Source: CAZOOA01 sp964581355 (GTDB taxonomy: Bacteria; Bacillota; Dethiobacteria; DTU022; UBA8154). From it: DNA of 52,184 nucleotides. Below are positions 39,227 through 48,060 of the stretch, piece after piece. Position 1 is the stretch's first letter, and each line of letters opens with the position of its first letter. Under the pieces are notes generated by a model. It did no database searches. It was not told the DNA's origin and was given only the letters and a program-made list of their open reading frames with translations. The stretch spans positions 1 through 52,184 of the forward strand of contig CAZOOA010000012.1 of the NCBI GenBank assembly GCA_964581355.1. The letters are read 5' to 3'. Made by a program: the position numbers and the translations under genes.

Positions 39227-41896
39227 ATGATTTCTTTAACAATAAATGGACTGAAAGTCGAGGTTGAACAGGGATCAACGATCCTGCAAGCGGCGGAAAA
39301 GCTGGGTATTGAAATTCCCACTTTTTGTTATGAACCCGAACTGACCCAGGTAGGTGCCTGCCGCATATGTGTCGTTGAAGTGGAAAGAGCCCGTGCGCTG
39401 GTGGCCTCCTGCTGTACTCCGGCCGGTGACGGCATGGTTGTGCATACAGATACCGAGAGGGTGCACGAGGCGCGCAAGCTGAACTTGAGTTTGCTGCTGG
39501 CCAGCCATCCCCAGGACTGCCTCACCTGCGAGAAGACGGGAAGCTGTAAACTGCAGGACTACTGTTATGACTATGATATTTCCGAAAGTGACTTTACTGG
39601 CGATATCAATGAGCACGAACTGGATGATAGCAACCCGTTTTTCGTGCGGGATATGAATAAATGCATTCTCTGCGGCTTATGTGTTCGTACCTGCCACGAG
39701 ATTAACGGGGCCGCTGCAGTGGAGTTTATGAACCGGGGCTTTGATACCAAGGTAACCACCTTTTTTGACGATCCCCTGGAAGAATCCTCCTGTGTGTTCT
39801 GCGGCATGTGCGTGGATGCCTGCCCGGTTGGGTCGCTGATCCCCAAGGAGAGCGTCCGGGGAGGGCGCAGTTGGCAATTTTCCCGGGTTAAGACTGTTTG
39901 CCCTTACTGCGGCACGGGCTGCGGCCTGGAGCTCTTCGTCAAAGACAATAAAGTGGTCGAGGTGATGGGTGACAAGGAAAGCCCGGTTAACCGGGGACAT
40001 ACCTGCGTTAAAGGACACTTTGGCATGGGCTTTCTGAAAAACCCCGACCGCTTGAAGGCACCATTAGTACGCAAAAATGGAGAGCTGGTCGAGTCTTCCT
40101 GGGATGAAGCGCTCCAGCTGGTGGCGGAAAAAATGAAAGCGGCCAAGCCGTCAGAACTGGCCGGCCTATCCTCAGCCCGGGCCACCAACGAGGAGAACTA
40201 TCTGTTTCAGAAGCTGCTCCGCACCATGGGGACGAACAGCATCGACCACTGTGCCCGGCTTTGACACGCTCCCACCGTAGCCGGTCTGGCTACAGCATTT
40301 GGAAGCGGAGCGATGACGAACAGCATCGGGGAAGTGGAACATGCCAGCACATTGTTTGTGATTGGTTCCAATACGACAGAAACTCATCCTGTAATCAGCT
40401 ACCGCATGCGCAAGGCCAAAAGACAAGGAGCAGCCCTGATCGTTGCCGATCCCAGGCGCATTGAGCTGGTTGAACATGCCGACGTCTTTTTGCAGCTGCG
40501 CCCCGGGACCAACGAAGCCCTGTTGAACGGGATGCTGCATGTGATTATCGATGAGAACCTGGTGGACCAGGCTTTCATCCAGGAGCGCACGGAAGGTTTT
40601 GATGCCGTAGCGGAAACGGTGAAAAAATATACCCCGGAGCACGTGGAAACCATTACCGGGGTGCCGGCAGATGACATCCGCCAGGCAGCGCGATTGTACG
40701 GGGCAGCGGAAAGTGCCGCCATTTTCTATACCATGGGGATTACCCAGCACACCAAGGGGACCAACAACGTCCTTACCATCGCAAACCTGGCCATGGCCAC
40801 GGGGAACCTGGGCAAGCCCAGCAGCGGTGTCAATCCGCTGCGCGGGCAGAACAATGTGCAGGGTGCCTGCGACATGGGAGCGCTGCCCAACGTGATTACC
40901 GGTTATCAAAAAGTTGGCGATGGCGCAGCCATGGAAAAATATGAAAAGAGTTGGGGAGTCAAATTAAACCCTGAACCGGGGTTAACCGTTCCCGAGATCT
41001 TTGCGGCTATATTGAAAGATGAGATTAAGTGTCTCTACATCATGGGGGAAAACCCTGCCTTGAGCGATGCCGACCTCGGCCACGTTCACGAAGCTCTGGA
41101 CAAGGTCGACTTCCTGGTAGTTCAGGACCTGTTCCTGACCGAGACAGCTTCCCGGGCCGATGTGGTCCTCCCCGCGGCAGCTTTTGCTGAAAAAGACGGC
41201 ACTTTTGTCAACACGGAGCGCAGGGTGCAGCGGGTTCGCAAAGCCATTGACGCCCCCGGGGAAGCCCGTGCTGACTGGGAAATAATAACAGATTTGGCCA
41301 GCCGACTGGGTTTGGGCTGGAACTATCAAAACACAGAAGAGATCTTCCAGGAAATTTCCGGGTTAACACCGAGCTATGCCGGGATCAGCTACCAGCGCAT
41401 GGATAATGAAGGCGGGCTGCAGTGGCCCTGCCCCAGCCCGGACCACCAGGGCACCCGATTTTTGCATCAGGGGCAGTTTACAAAAGGCAAAGGCAGCTTT
41501 ACTCCCGTGGAATACAAGCCTTCGGCAGAAGTGGTGGATGACGACTTCCCGCTGCTCATGACGACAGGACGGGATCTGTACAACTACCACACGGGCACCA
41601 TGACCCGTCGCAGTATCAGTATTTCCGAATATAAGAATGAAGAACTAGTGCAAATAAACACAGAAGACGCAGCAAAAATGGGTATTGAAGACGGTGACTG
41701 GGTAACAGTTTCTTCCAGGCGGGGCTCAATTAAAGCCCGGACCAACGTGACTGATGTTGTGCCCCACGGAGTGGTCTTTATGACCTTCCACTTCGGTGAG
41801 GCAGCTGTAAACCTGCTGACAGGTCACCAGCTGGACCCGGTTTCCAAGACGCCGGAATTAAAGGTTACAGCAGTTCGGATAGAAAAAAGCGCCTGA
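39227..41896 (+). CDS. fdhA: formate dehydrogenase catalytic subunit with selenocysteine
   Basis: One 889-aa protein when the TGA at 40262-40264 is read as Sec (U346) in HCARL-U-HAPTVAGLA, exactly the catalytic Sec site of molybdenum/tungsten formate dehydrogenases. The N-terminus is NuoG-like: a 2Fe-2S domain (VGACRICVVEV, SCCTP), a CLTCEKTGSCKLQDYC region and two 4Fe-4S ferredoxin motifs (CILCGLCVRTC, CVFCGMCVDACP). The CPYCGTGCGLEL cluster begins the pterin-binding domain, and the C-terminal molybdopterin-dinucleotide domain ends the protein. The start is ATG at 39227 with GGGAGGG 6 bases upstream. It catalyses formate/CO2 interconversion, with NuoF and NuoE for NAD(P)/ferredoxin. A second in-frame ATG after the TGA is not a separate gene. 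Confidence 0.97.
40262..40293 (+). promoter_or_regulatory. UGA codon and bacterial SECIS hairpin (fdhA)
   Basis: GTAGCC/GGCTAC makes a 6-bp stem at +13 to +18 and +24 to +29 after the TGA, with loop GGTCT. As I recall it, the Escherichia coli fdhF SECIS loop also contains GGUCU. Confidence 0.85.
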
Positions 41897-41951
41897 TCTC
41901 TGGTTGAAACGAAACGTGTTAAACCACTACGGCGAATCAAGATAAAGCCCA

Positions 41952-41990
41952 AAATCCCTCCTTTTACAACTGTAATGGGAGGGTTTTTTT
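41952..41990 (+). terminator. terminator of the formate dehydrogenase operon
   Basis: CCCTCC (41956-41961) pairs with GGAGGG (41978-41983), flanked by A-rich and T-rich runs, followed by eight or nine T. Confidence 0.8.
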
Positions 41991-42176
41991 TAGCAGGGAA
42001 TCGGGAAACCTGTAACGAATACTGTAACGAATATACAGAAGAATCATAACCGCTTGTTGGCTGCGAGGCTTGGAGTGTAAAAAGCAGTTATCTTGGGGCA
42101 ACTAGGGGGATTTTTTTCTGCCCGGGGCTGTAAATGTTTCAGTAAACAGCACGGGATATTACGGGAGGTTTTTATT

Positions 42177-42989
42177 GTGCAAGAGAACAAAGAGGAGATT
42201 GTTAAGCAGGGAGCAATAGAAATAGAAATTGTCCGAATCAAAGGTGAAGAGAGAAAACAGGAAGCAGACCGTGTTGTTGTGGAGTTTCCGCTGACAATTT
42301 TTTTAAATGACCAAGAATTTGTCACCCTGCTCTGCTCACCTTCGAGGATGGACTGCCTGGCTGTGGGATTTTTACGCGCTGAGGGCCTGGTCACAGGTGC
42401 AGATGACCTGGAAAGTGTGAAAGTTGACGAGGAGCAGGGGATGGTGTTTGTCCAGACCAGTACAAAAACCGACCTGATGGAAAAGCTTTATGGAAAAAGG
42501 ACCATTACGTCCGGGTGTGGCAAAGGCACGGTTTTTTTTAATGTTTTGGACTCTCTGCAAAGCAAACCCGTGGAATCTGAAGTGAAAATAAGCGCCGGCA
42601 CATTACACAGCTTGATGTCCGACTTGCAGGACAATTCAGTTCTGTACAAATCAACCGGCGGTGTTCATATCGCGGCTGTGGCCGATACACAAAAACTGCT
42701 TTTCTTTCACGAAGATATCGGCAGGCACAATGCGGTAGATAAAATTTTGGGCGAGTGCGTTTTACATGATCTGCCCATCGATGATAAGATTCTTCTTTCC
42801 AGCGGCAGGCTGACCTCTGAAATGGTGATCAAAGGGGCCAAGCTGAGGTTTCCGTTTATTGTCTCCCGCTCTGCTCCCACATCCTTGAGCGTGCAGCTGG
42901 CCCGGGAGCTGGGCATTACACTGGTGGGTTTTGTCCGTGGCCGCCGCTTGAACATTTATTCTCATCACGAGCGCATTTCTTCTGAGTAG
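42177..42989 (+). CDS. fdhD: formate dehydrogenase accessory sulfurtransferase FdhD
   Basis: The 270-aa protein has the FdhD family landmarks: a SGCGKG loop with the essential Cys (the second Cys of the E. coli CGxCG pair is Gly here), GGVHIAA, and EDIGRHNAVDKILG. FdhD delivers sulfur to the molybdenum/tungsten cofactor of formate dehydrogenase. The start is GTG at 42177 with GGGAGG 7-8 bases upstream; the frame is open further up without a ribosome-binding site. It lies after the operon terminator, so it has its own control. The leader at 42010-42033 has a tandem repeat CTGTAACGAATA of unknown meaning. Confidence 0.92.
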   Translation: MQENKEEIVKQGAIEIEIVRIKGEERKQEADRVVVEFPLTIFLNDQEFVTLLCSPSRMDCLAVGFLRAEGLVTGADDLESVKVDEEQGMVFVQTSTKTDLMEKLYGKRTITSGCGKGTVFFNVLDSLQSKPVESEVKISAGTLHSLMSDLQDNSVLYKSTGGVHIAAVADTQKLLFFHEDIGRHNAVDKILGECVLHDLPIDDKILLSSGRLTSEMVIKGAKLRFPFIVSRSAPTSLSVQLARELGITLVGFVRGRRLNIYSHHERISSE

Positions 42990-43071
42990 TGACAGGGAGG
43001 CGGGCAAAGGATAAAAACTATATCGACCCCTTTATTTCTCACCTGTTATGGGCTGCAAATGATCTGGGCGG

Positions 43072-43998
43072 TTATTTTCGTGGGAGTTCATAGTAACGCT
43101 GTTTACTCTGAACTCTTTTTTTATGGCTTCCACCGGAGTCAGTCTCCTGCCTTGTTTTTTTGCCATCTTTGTAGTTGACCAGCTGACGGGCATTGATGTC
43201 GATCCTGGATATCTGGAAGCCTGTTGTACTTTCCAGGGTATGTTTGATTTCTTTTTGCAGGCTTGATAGCATGGCGGGGATATTTTTGACCCCTAAAGCC
43301 AGTGAAACATCCAGGCTAATAATCAGTCCATTGGTGCTGGAGTTGATTAAGCTTTTTTTCACTCGAACAATTTCTTTGCTTTGTTCCGCAACGTGGGAAA
43401 TGATTTGTTCAATTACGTTTTCAGAGAGATAATAGTTTCCCAGGGAGCTGTACAAGGGTCTGACAATGGTGTGCTCCAGGGTTTTGGGCAGTGTTTGGGC
43501 AGAAATTTTTCCTTTGGCCAGGAAAAAAGCGCGGATGTTTTCCAGGAGATAGCCCGGGAAGTCTTTTTCAATGGCAAAAGTTGGAATGGGGATTACATGA
43601 CGGTTTTGCTTGGTCCTGGACTCCAGGGCCAGGGATATTTCTTTGGGGCTGGCAATGTCTTCAATGTGAATAATTTCTTCCGGTTGGGGAATGTTTAGGG
43701 TTTTTGTGATCTGCTCGACCATGCGGTTGGAGATCCCCAGGACCAAAATGCTGGGCGGGTTGACCATTTCAATGGCTTCCCGGACCTGCTCGGCGTGCTC
43801 CGGGTCAGAAAAAATGGCCCGCTTGGTAGCAGCCATCCGGGTTTTTTCGCGCTTGGCCGAACGGCCAGCCAGAACATGATTGCCTTTAATCAGCAAGCCA
43901 TCATCAACGATATAATCAATTCCTTTTTTGTGGGCTACCAGGGCGGAGCGGTGGCTTTTACCGGTTCCGCTGGGCCCAACCAGGGCAAAAACTTTCAT
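43072..43998 (-). CDS. P-loop NTPase with C-terminal Asp23/Gls24-like region
   Basis: The 308-aa protein opens with a Walker A motif, VGPSGTGKSHRS (residues 7-18). A region (about 30-180) with ILVLGISNRMVEQI follows. The segment at about 190-275 (VIEQIISHVAEQSKEIVRVK, then LIISLDVSLALGVKNIPAML and STTGFQISRIDINARQL) has the strand-helix pattern of Asp23/Gls24 alkaline-shock proteins. A basic, Gln/Arg-rich tail ends it. No function known. The ATG has AAAGGAGG and a good promoter. It is divergent from the sigma-54-type activator. Confidence 0.75.
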   Translation of the reverse strand: MKVFALVGPSGTGKSHRSALVAHKKGIDYIVDDGLLIKGNHVLAGRSAKREKTRMAATKRAIFSDPEHAEQVREAIEMVNPPSILVLGISNRMVEQITKTLNIPQPEEIIHIEDIASPKEISLALESRTKQNRHVIPIPTFAIEKDFPGYLLENIRAFFLAKGKISAQTLPKTLEHTIVRPLYSSLGNYYLSENVIEQIISHVAEQSKEIVRVKKSLINSSTNGLIISLDVSLALGVKNIPAMLSSLQKEIKHTLESTTGFQISRIDINARQLVNYKDGKKTRQETDSGGSHKKRVQSKQRYYELPRK

Positions 43999-44021
43999 GA
44001 CAACCTCCTTTTATCGCGTAT

Positions 44022-44050
44022 ATCATAGCATAAATTGGAATACATGTCGA
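44022..44050 (-). promoter_or_regulatory. promoter of the P-loop NTPase gene
   Basis: Minus strand: TCGACA (44050-44045), 17-base spacer ending in TGC, then TATGAT (44027-44022). It is an extended -10 promoter. Confidence 0.7.
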
Positions 44051-44110
44051 CTTGATGAAAAAAAATAAAATTGAAGCAGGATTTCCTTCTAATTTTTACG
44101 AATATTCTAA

Positions 44111-45835
44111 GTGAAAGGAGGGACAAATCTAATTGGGGTAATCAAAGTAGCACTGGTAACAACAGGGAAAACAGGATATTCTGCGTTTACTGTTCTGAAA
44201 GAAATGGAACAACAAGTTACTATTGCCGGCATTGCGGATCTCAGTGGGGATTTTTCCTGGCTTAAACAGGCCGAAAAACGCCGTTATTTTGCCACCCAGG
44301 ACCTGGTCAAGCTCTTATCTCTTCCTGAGATTGATGTGGTCCTGGATACCACGGATTCGGAAGAAACCAACCGGCTGATTCATGAGCTGAAAAACCCGGG
44401 AGTGAGTGTCATGGAGGCCCGCCCGGGGAACTTGTTGATGGCTTTGCTGCAGTCCAAGGAAGAGCTCCTGGAGACTAAACGGTTGAAAAGTGAGTTGGGG
44501 GCTATATTGGACTCCGTGCAGGATGCCATTGAAGCTGTGGACAACAATGGTGAAATAAAATATGTTAACCATGCTTTTACCCGGGTTACCGGCATACCGG
44601 AACGGGAGAGAGTAGGCAAAAACATTTTTGAGGTTTCTCCCCAGGGAGCCTTGGCCCAATCTCTTATCCGGCAAAAGCCTGTTACAGGATACCGGACTGT
44701 TGTGGGAGGTTCTGATGTAGAAGTTATTTCCAATGCAGCTCCCATAAAGGTTGAGGGGGAGATGGAAGGGGCCGTTGTTGTTTTTCAACCCATTACGGAT
44801 ATTTTAAAGCTGGTTGATGAATTGCAAAAAAGCAATATTATTATTGAAAACCTCTATGAACGTATTGACCAGATTACAGGCAGTAAATTTACCTTCACCG
44901 AGCTGGTTGGTGAAAATAAGGTCTTTAAAGCGGCGATTGACATGGCCAAGCAGGCGGCAAAAAGTGATTCTCCCGTATTGATTTCCGGTGAAAGCGGTAC
45001 AGGCAAGGATGTTTTTGCCCATGCGATCCATCATGCCAGTTCCCGCTATAAAAGACCTTTCCTTAAATTGGATTGTGCAGCAACCCCTGACTCGATGCTG
45101 GAAATGGAGTTTTTCGGTTACGAAAAGGGCTCTTTCAGCGGTGCGGTCCGAACCAAACTGGGACGGGTTGAACTGGCTGATGGTGGTTCGCTTTTCCTGG
45201 ATAACCTGGGGGAAATCAACTTAAACCTTCAGGAAAAGCTATTAAAACTGCTCCGTGAAAAAAAGTTCAAGCGAATCGGGGGGGCGGAACCTGTTCCATG
45301 CAATGTGCGTATCATCGCTGCTACAGCGCAGGATTTAAAAGACCTGGTCCGAAGAGGTCGCTTCCGGGAAGATCTGTATTTTCAAATGCAAGTTAACGAG
45401 CTGATAATTCCCCCGCTCAGGCGCCGAACGGAAGACATCCCTCTACTGGTGGACCACTTTATTTCTATATATAATCGCAAGTACGGCAAAAAAGTCCAGG
45501 GGCTTTCCCCGGAAGCCCTGCAATTGGTAACCAATCATGAATGGCCGGGAAATATCAAAGAACTGGAATTTGTTATTGAACGCGCTATTATCCTGGCCGA
45601 CGGTTCCAGGATCGAAAAAGAACAGCTGGCTCCTTATATTGCCCGGTTTAGCAGTATGGGGATGCAGCAGTTTTCCGAGATTGTCCCCCTGGATAAAATG
45701 GAGCAGATGATGTTAAAAACCGCTCTTTCCCGTTACGGGGAAACCCTGGAAGGAAAAAAGAAAGCTGCTCAGGCGTTAAACATTTCTCTGGCCACACTTT
45801 ATAATAAAATCAAAAAATATAAGGCGAACCTCTAG
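44111..45835 (+). CDS. sigma-54-type transcriptional activator with Rossmann-like and PAS sensor domains
   Basis: The 574-aa protein has an N-terminal Rossmann-like domain (about 8-105; VALVTTGKTGYSAF), a linker helix, a PAS domain (about 137-240), an AAA+ domain (about 275-500; Walker A GESGTGKD, Walker B GGSLFLDN) and a Fis-type helix-turn-helix (about 535-574). The sigma-54 contact loop GAFTGA reads GSFSGA (340-345). It lies just upstream of the methylmalonyl-CoA genes and is the likely regulator of them; a PAS/sigma-54-type regulator heads the mmc cluster in Pelotomaculum, as I recall. Start uncertain: the GTG at 44111 has no ribosome-binding site, while AAAGGAGGG inside the frame is well placed for an ATT at 44132. 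Confidence 0.88.
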   Translation: MKGGTNLIGVIKVALVTTGKTGYSAFTVLKEMEQQVTIAGIADLSGDFSWLKQAEKRRYFATQDLVKLLSLPEIDVVLDTTDSEETNRLIHELKNPGVSVMEARPGNLLMALLQSKEELLETKRLKSELGAILDSVQDAIEAVDNNGEIKYVNHAFTRVTGIPERERVGKNIFEVSPQGALAQSLIRQKPVTGYRTVVGGSDVEVISNAAPIKVEGEMEGAVVVFQPITDILKLVDELQKSNIIIENLYERIDQITGSKFTFTELVGENKVFKAAIDMAKQAAKSDSPVLISGESGTGKDVFAHAIHHASSRYKRPFLKLDCAATPDSMLEMEFFGYEKGSFSGAVRTKLGRVELADGGSLFLDNLGEINLNLQEKLLKLLREKKFKRIGGAEPVPCNVRIIAATAQDLKDLVRRGRFREDLYFQMQVNELIIPPLRRRTEDIPLLVDHFISIYNRKYGKKVQGLSPEALQLVTNHEWPGNIKELEFVIERAIILADGSRIEKEQLAPYIARFSSMGMQQFSEIVPLDKMEQMMLKTALSRYGETLEGKKKAAQALNISLATLYNKIKKYKANL

Positions 45836-45851
45836 GTTTAACGGTTTGCGA

Positions 45852-45880
45852 TTAATAAGCCGGCCAAAATGTGGTAATAT
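45852..45880 (+). promoter_or_regulatory. candidate promoter of the methylmalonyl-CoA pathway genes
   Basis: TTAATA (45852-45857), 17-base spacer, TAATAT (45875-45880). An alternative sigma-54-like GG-N10-GC pair (45914-45915, 45926-45927) is also present but its flanks match the -24/-12 consensus poorly. Both are tentative. Confidence 0.3.
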
Positions 45881-45966
45881 GGTTAACAAAGGAATAAAAC
45901 TGCAACAGGCAAAGGTTCTTGGGCTGCTTTAAGAATCCTGCCAACTCACCCAGGAGGTGAAAAGGT

Positions 45967-47079
45967 TTGAAACTGTTTGAGTTTATGGGTAAGGAATTAT
46001 TCAGCAAGTACGGAATCCCTGTGCCGGAAGCAAAGGTCGTCCAGGACGCTGCAGATGCCGCTGCGGCAGTGGAGTCCATCGGTCCCGCGGTCATCAAATC
46101 CCAGGTTTTGACAGGCAAGCGAGGTAAAGCAGGCGGCATCGCCTTCGTAGACGACCCTGACTCAGCTCGTCAAGAAGCAGAACGTTTGCTGGAAATGGAG
46201 ATCGAAGGCTACCAGGTGGAAAATCTCCTGGTAGAGGGAAAAGTTACAATAGAGCGGGAACTCTACCTTGCCATTACCGTAGATGGAGCTATGCGCTGTC
46301 CCATCGTGCTGGCTTCACTGGAAGGCGGCATGGACATTGAAGAAGTTCCCGAGGATTTGATTGTCAAGTATCCTGTAGATGTCACCATGGGGATGCAGGC
46401 TTTTATGGCCCGGGAAATCTGCCGCCAGTTGAAATTAAAAGGAAGCCTGGCCAAGTCTTTTAGTTCTATCCTGTTTAAGCTGTACAGGATGTTCAAGGAA
46501 ATGGATGCTGAACTGGTGGAGATTAACCCCCTGGTTATTAGCGGGGAGGAAATGCTGGCTGCTGATGCCAAGGTGACCATTGACGATGATGCCCTGTTTC
46601 GTCACAAGGAGCTTCCCCTGGTGGAAGAACGGACAGAGCTGGAGAAAAAAGCCCATGAACTGGGTTTAGCTTATGTGGAACTGGACGGAGACATTGCGGT
46701 AATGGCCAATGGTGCCGGTATGGCCATGGCAACCCTGGATATGCTGGATTATTATGGGGGTAAACCGGCTAACTTCCTGGATGCTGGTGGAGGGGCCGGT
46801 GTGGAACAGACAGCCCGAGCCCTGGAAATGCTGCTGGCGAACGAACCGAAAGTAATCATGGTTAACATTTTTGGTGGTATCACCCGCTGTGATGATGTAG
46901 CCAATGCTTTTGCCGCGGTAAAAAAAGAAAAAGAACTGAGCATTCCGGTAGTTTTCAGGCTGGTTGGCACCAACGAAGACGCCGGCAGGGAAATCCTACA
47001 GGATATCGGTATCCGCGCTTACCAAACCATGCAGGAGACAGCGCAAAAAGCTGTTGAATTGTCTAAAAGTAATACTTGA
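45967..47079 (+). CDS. succinyl-CoA ligase (ADP-forming) beta subunit-like
   Basis: The 370-aa protein has an N-terminal ATP-grasp domain (KLFEFMGKELFSKYGIPVPE; TGKRGKAGGI) and a C-terminal CoA-ligase domain (ANGAGMAMATLDMLDYYGG, NIFGGITRCDDVA). With the next gene it forms succinate-CoA ligase, interconverting succinyl-CoA and succinate with ATP formation. The TTG start has AGGAGGTG 8 bases upstream. It is the first structural gene of the methylmalonyl-CoA cluster, corresponding by order to mmcD/mmcE of Pelotomaculum. Confidence 0.9.
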   Translation: MKLFEFMGKELFSKYGIPVPEAKVVQDAADAAAAVESIGPAVIKSQVLTGKRGKAGGIAFVDDPDSARQEAERLLEMEIEGYQVENLLVEGKVTIERELYLAITVDGAMRCPIVLASLEGGMDIEEVPEDLIVKYPVDVTMGMQAFMAREICRQLKLKGSLAKSFSSILFKLYRMFKEMDAELVEINPLVISGEEMLAADAKVTIDDDALFRHKELPLVEERTELEKKAHELGLAYVELDGDIAVMANGAGMAMATLDMLDYYGGKPANFLDAGGGAGVEQTARALEMLLANEPKVIMVNIFGGITRCDDVANAFAAVKKEKELSIPVVFRLVGTNEDAGREILQDIGIRAYQTMQETAQKAVELSKSNT

Positions 47080-47095
47080 AATTAAAACGAAAAAG

Positions 47096-47144
47096 AAAGG
47101 AGGTGTTAGGCCCGGTTTCTAAACGTAAGAAATAGGGCTGCTTT
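47096..47144 (+). promoter_or_regulatory. leader with SD, hairpin, then start codon
   Basis: AAAGGAGGTG (47096-47105) is followed by an 11-bp stem with one mismatch (47110-47120 with 47128-47138, 7-nt loop), then TGCTTT and the ATG at 47145. The SD-ATG distance is about 40 bases unless the hairpin forms. A weaker AGGG lies nearer the ATG, within the stem. Confidence 0.5.
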
Positions 47145-48014
47145 ATGGCAATTTTCATTGATGAAAAAACCAGGGTAATGGTGCAAGGTATTACTGGTAA
47201 CCAGGGCTCCTTCCATACCAGGCAGATGCTGGCTTACGGGACAAACATCGTAGCCGGGATTTCGCCCGGTAAAGGGGGGCAGGAAGTTGAGGGGGTTCCC
47301 GTCTATGATACAGCTGAGGCTGCTGCCGCCGCAGAGCAACCAGATGCATCCATCCTGTTTGTTCCTGCTGCATTTGCGCGGGACGGGGCCCTGGAAGCGC
47401 TGAACGCCGGGATAAAGGTGGTTGTGGCCATTACAGAAGGGATCCCGGTCCATGATGCCATGGAGATTACGAACTTTGCCCGGCAAAAAGGGGCGGTTGT
47501 CGTTGGCCCCAACACGTTTGGCCTGGTTTCCTCAGGTAAATGCAAGATTGGGATCATGCCCAACCAGTTTTATGTTCCCGGTCCTGTCGGCGTTGTGGCT
47601 CGCAGTGGAACTCTAAGCTATGAAATAGTAGCCAACCTAAAGGAAGCAGGTTATGGCACGTCTACAGTGGTAGGGCTGGGAGGGGATCGTGTTGTAGGTT
47701 TGGATTTCATTGATGTAATCCGGGAATTGGAACAGGACTCCGAAACAGAATTAATTGTTATGGTTGGAGAAATAGGCGGCACGGCAGAAGAAGAAGCCGC
47801 GCAATACATTGAAGCCAATGTCAGCAAGCCGGTGATCGCTTACCTGGCCGGTAAAAGTGCGCCCCCGGGCAAGCGCATGGGGCATGCCGGAGCGATCATT
47901 GAGCGAGGAAAAGGAACATTCCAGGGCAAAGTGGAAGCACTTGAGGCTGCAGGAGTAAGGGTTGCTGAGCTTCCTTTCCAGGTGCCTGAGTTAGCCAAGG
48001 CGATTTTAAAGTAA
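47145..48014 (+). CDS. succinyl-CoA ligase (ADP-forming) alpha subunit
   Basis: The 289-aa protein has a CoA-binding Rossmann domain (VMVQGITGNQGSFHTRQML), PNTFGLVSSGKCKIGIMP, and the phosphohistidine site in RMGHAGAI (about residue 246). It pairs with the preceding beta subunit for substrate-level phosphorylation from succinyl-CoA. It begins 65 bases after the beta subunit with an unusual leader (SD, hairpin, ATG), so the ratio of the subunits may be translationally tuned. Confidence 0.93.
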   Translation: MAIFIDEKTRVMVQGITGNQGSFHTRQMLAYGTNIVAGISPGKGGQEVEGVPVYDTAEAAAAAEQPDASILFVPAAFARDGALEALNAGIKVVVAITEGIPVHDAMEITNFARQKGAVVVGPNTFGLVSSGKCKIGIMPNQFYVPGPVGVVARSGTLSYEIVANLKEAGYGTSTVVGLGGDRVVGLDFIDVIRELEQDSETELIVMVGEIGGTAEEEAAQYIEANVSKPVIAYLAGKSAPPGKRMGHAGAIIERGKGTFQGKVEALEAAGVRVAELPFQVPELAKAILK

Positions 48015-48060
48015 AGTGAGTATGTTTACCTTTGATTTTTATTAAAAGGGAGGAAAGCCT

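Noticed and set aside
40313..41896. A separate gene for the C-terminal half of formate dehydrogenase
   Set aside because: The TGA at 40262 is the catalytic Sec of FdhA. The ATG at 40319 region has no ribosome-binding site and lies inside a conserved domain.
42010..42033. Tandem CTGTAACGAATA repeat before fdhD as a regulator operator
   Set aside because: Only two copies and no dyad symmetry. It was noted in the fdhD entry but is not enough to call an operator.
45836..45966. Clear sigma-54 promoter before the succinyl-CoA ligase genes
   Set aside because: Only the bare GG-N10-GC spacing is met at 45914-45927. The flanking bases do not fit TGGCAC/TTGC well, and such pairs occur by chance.
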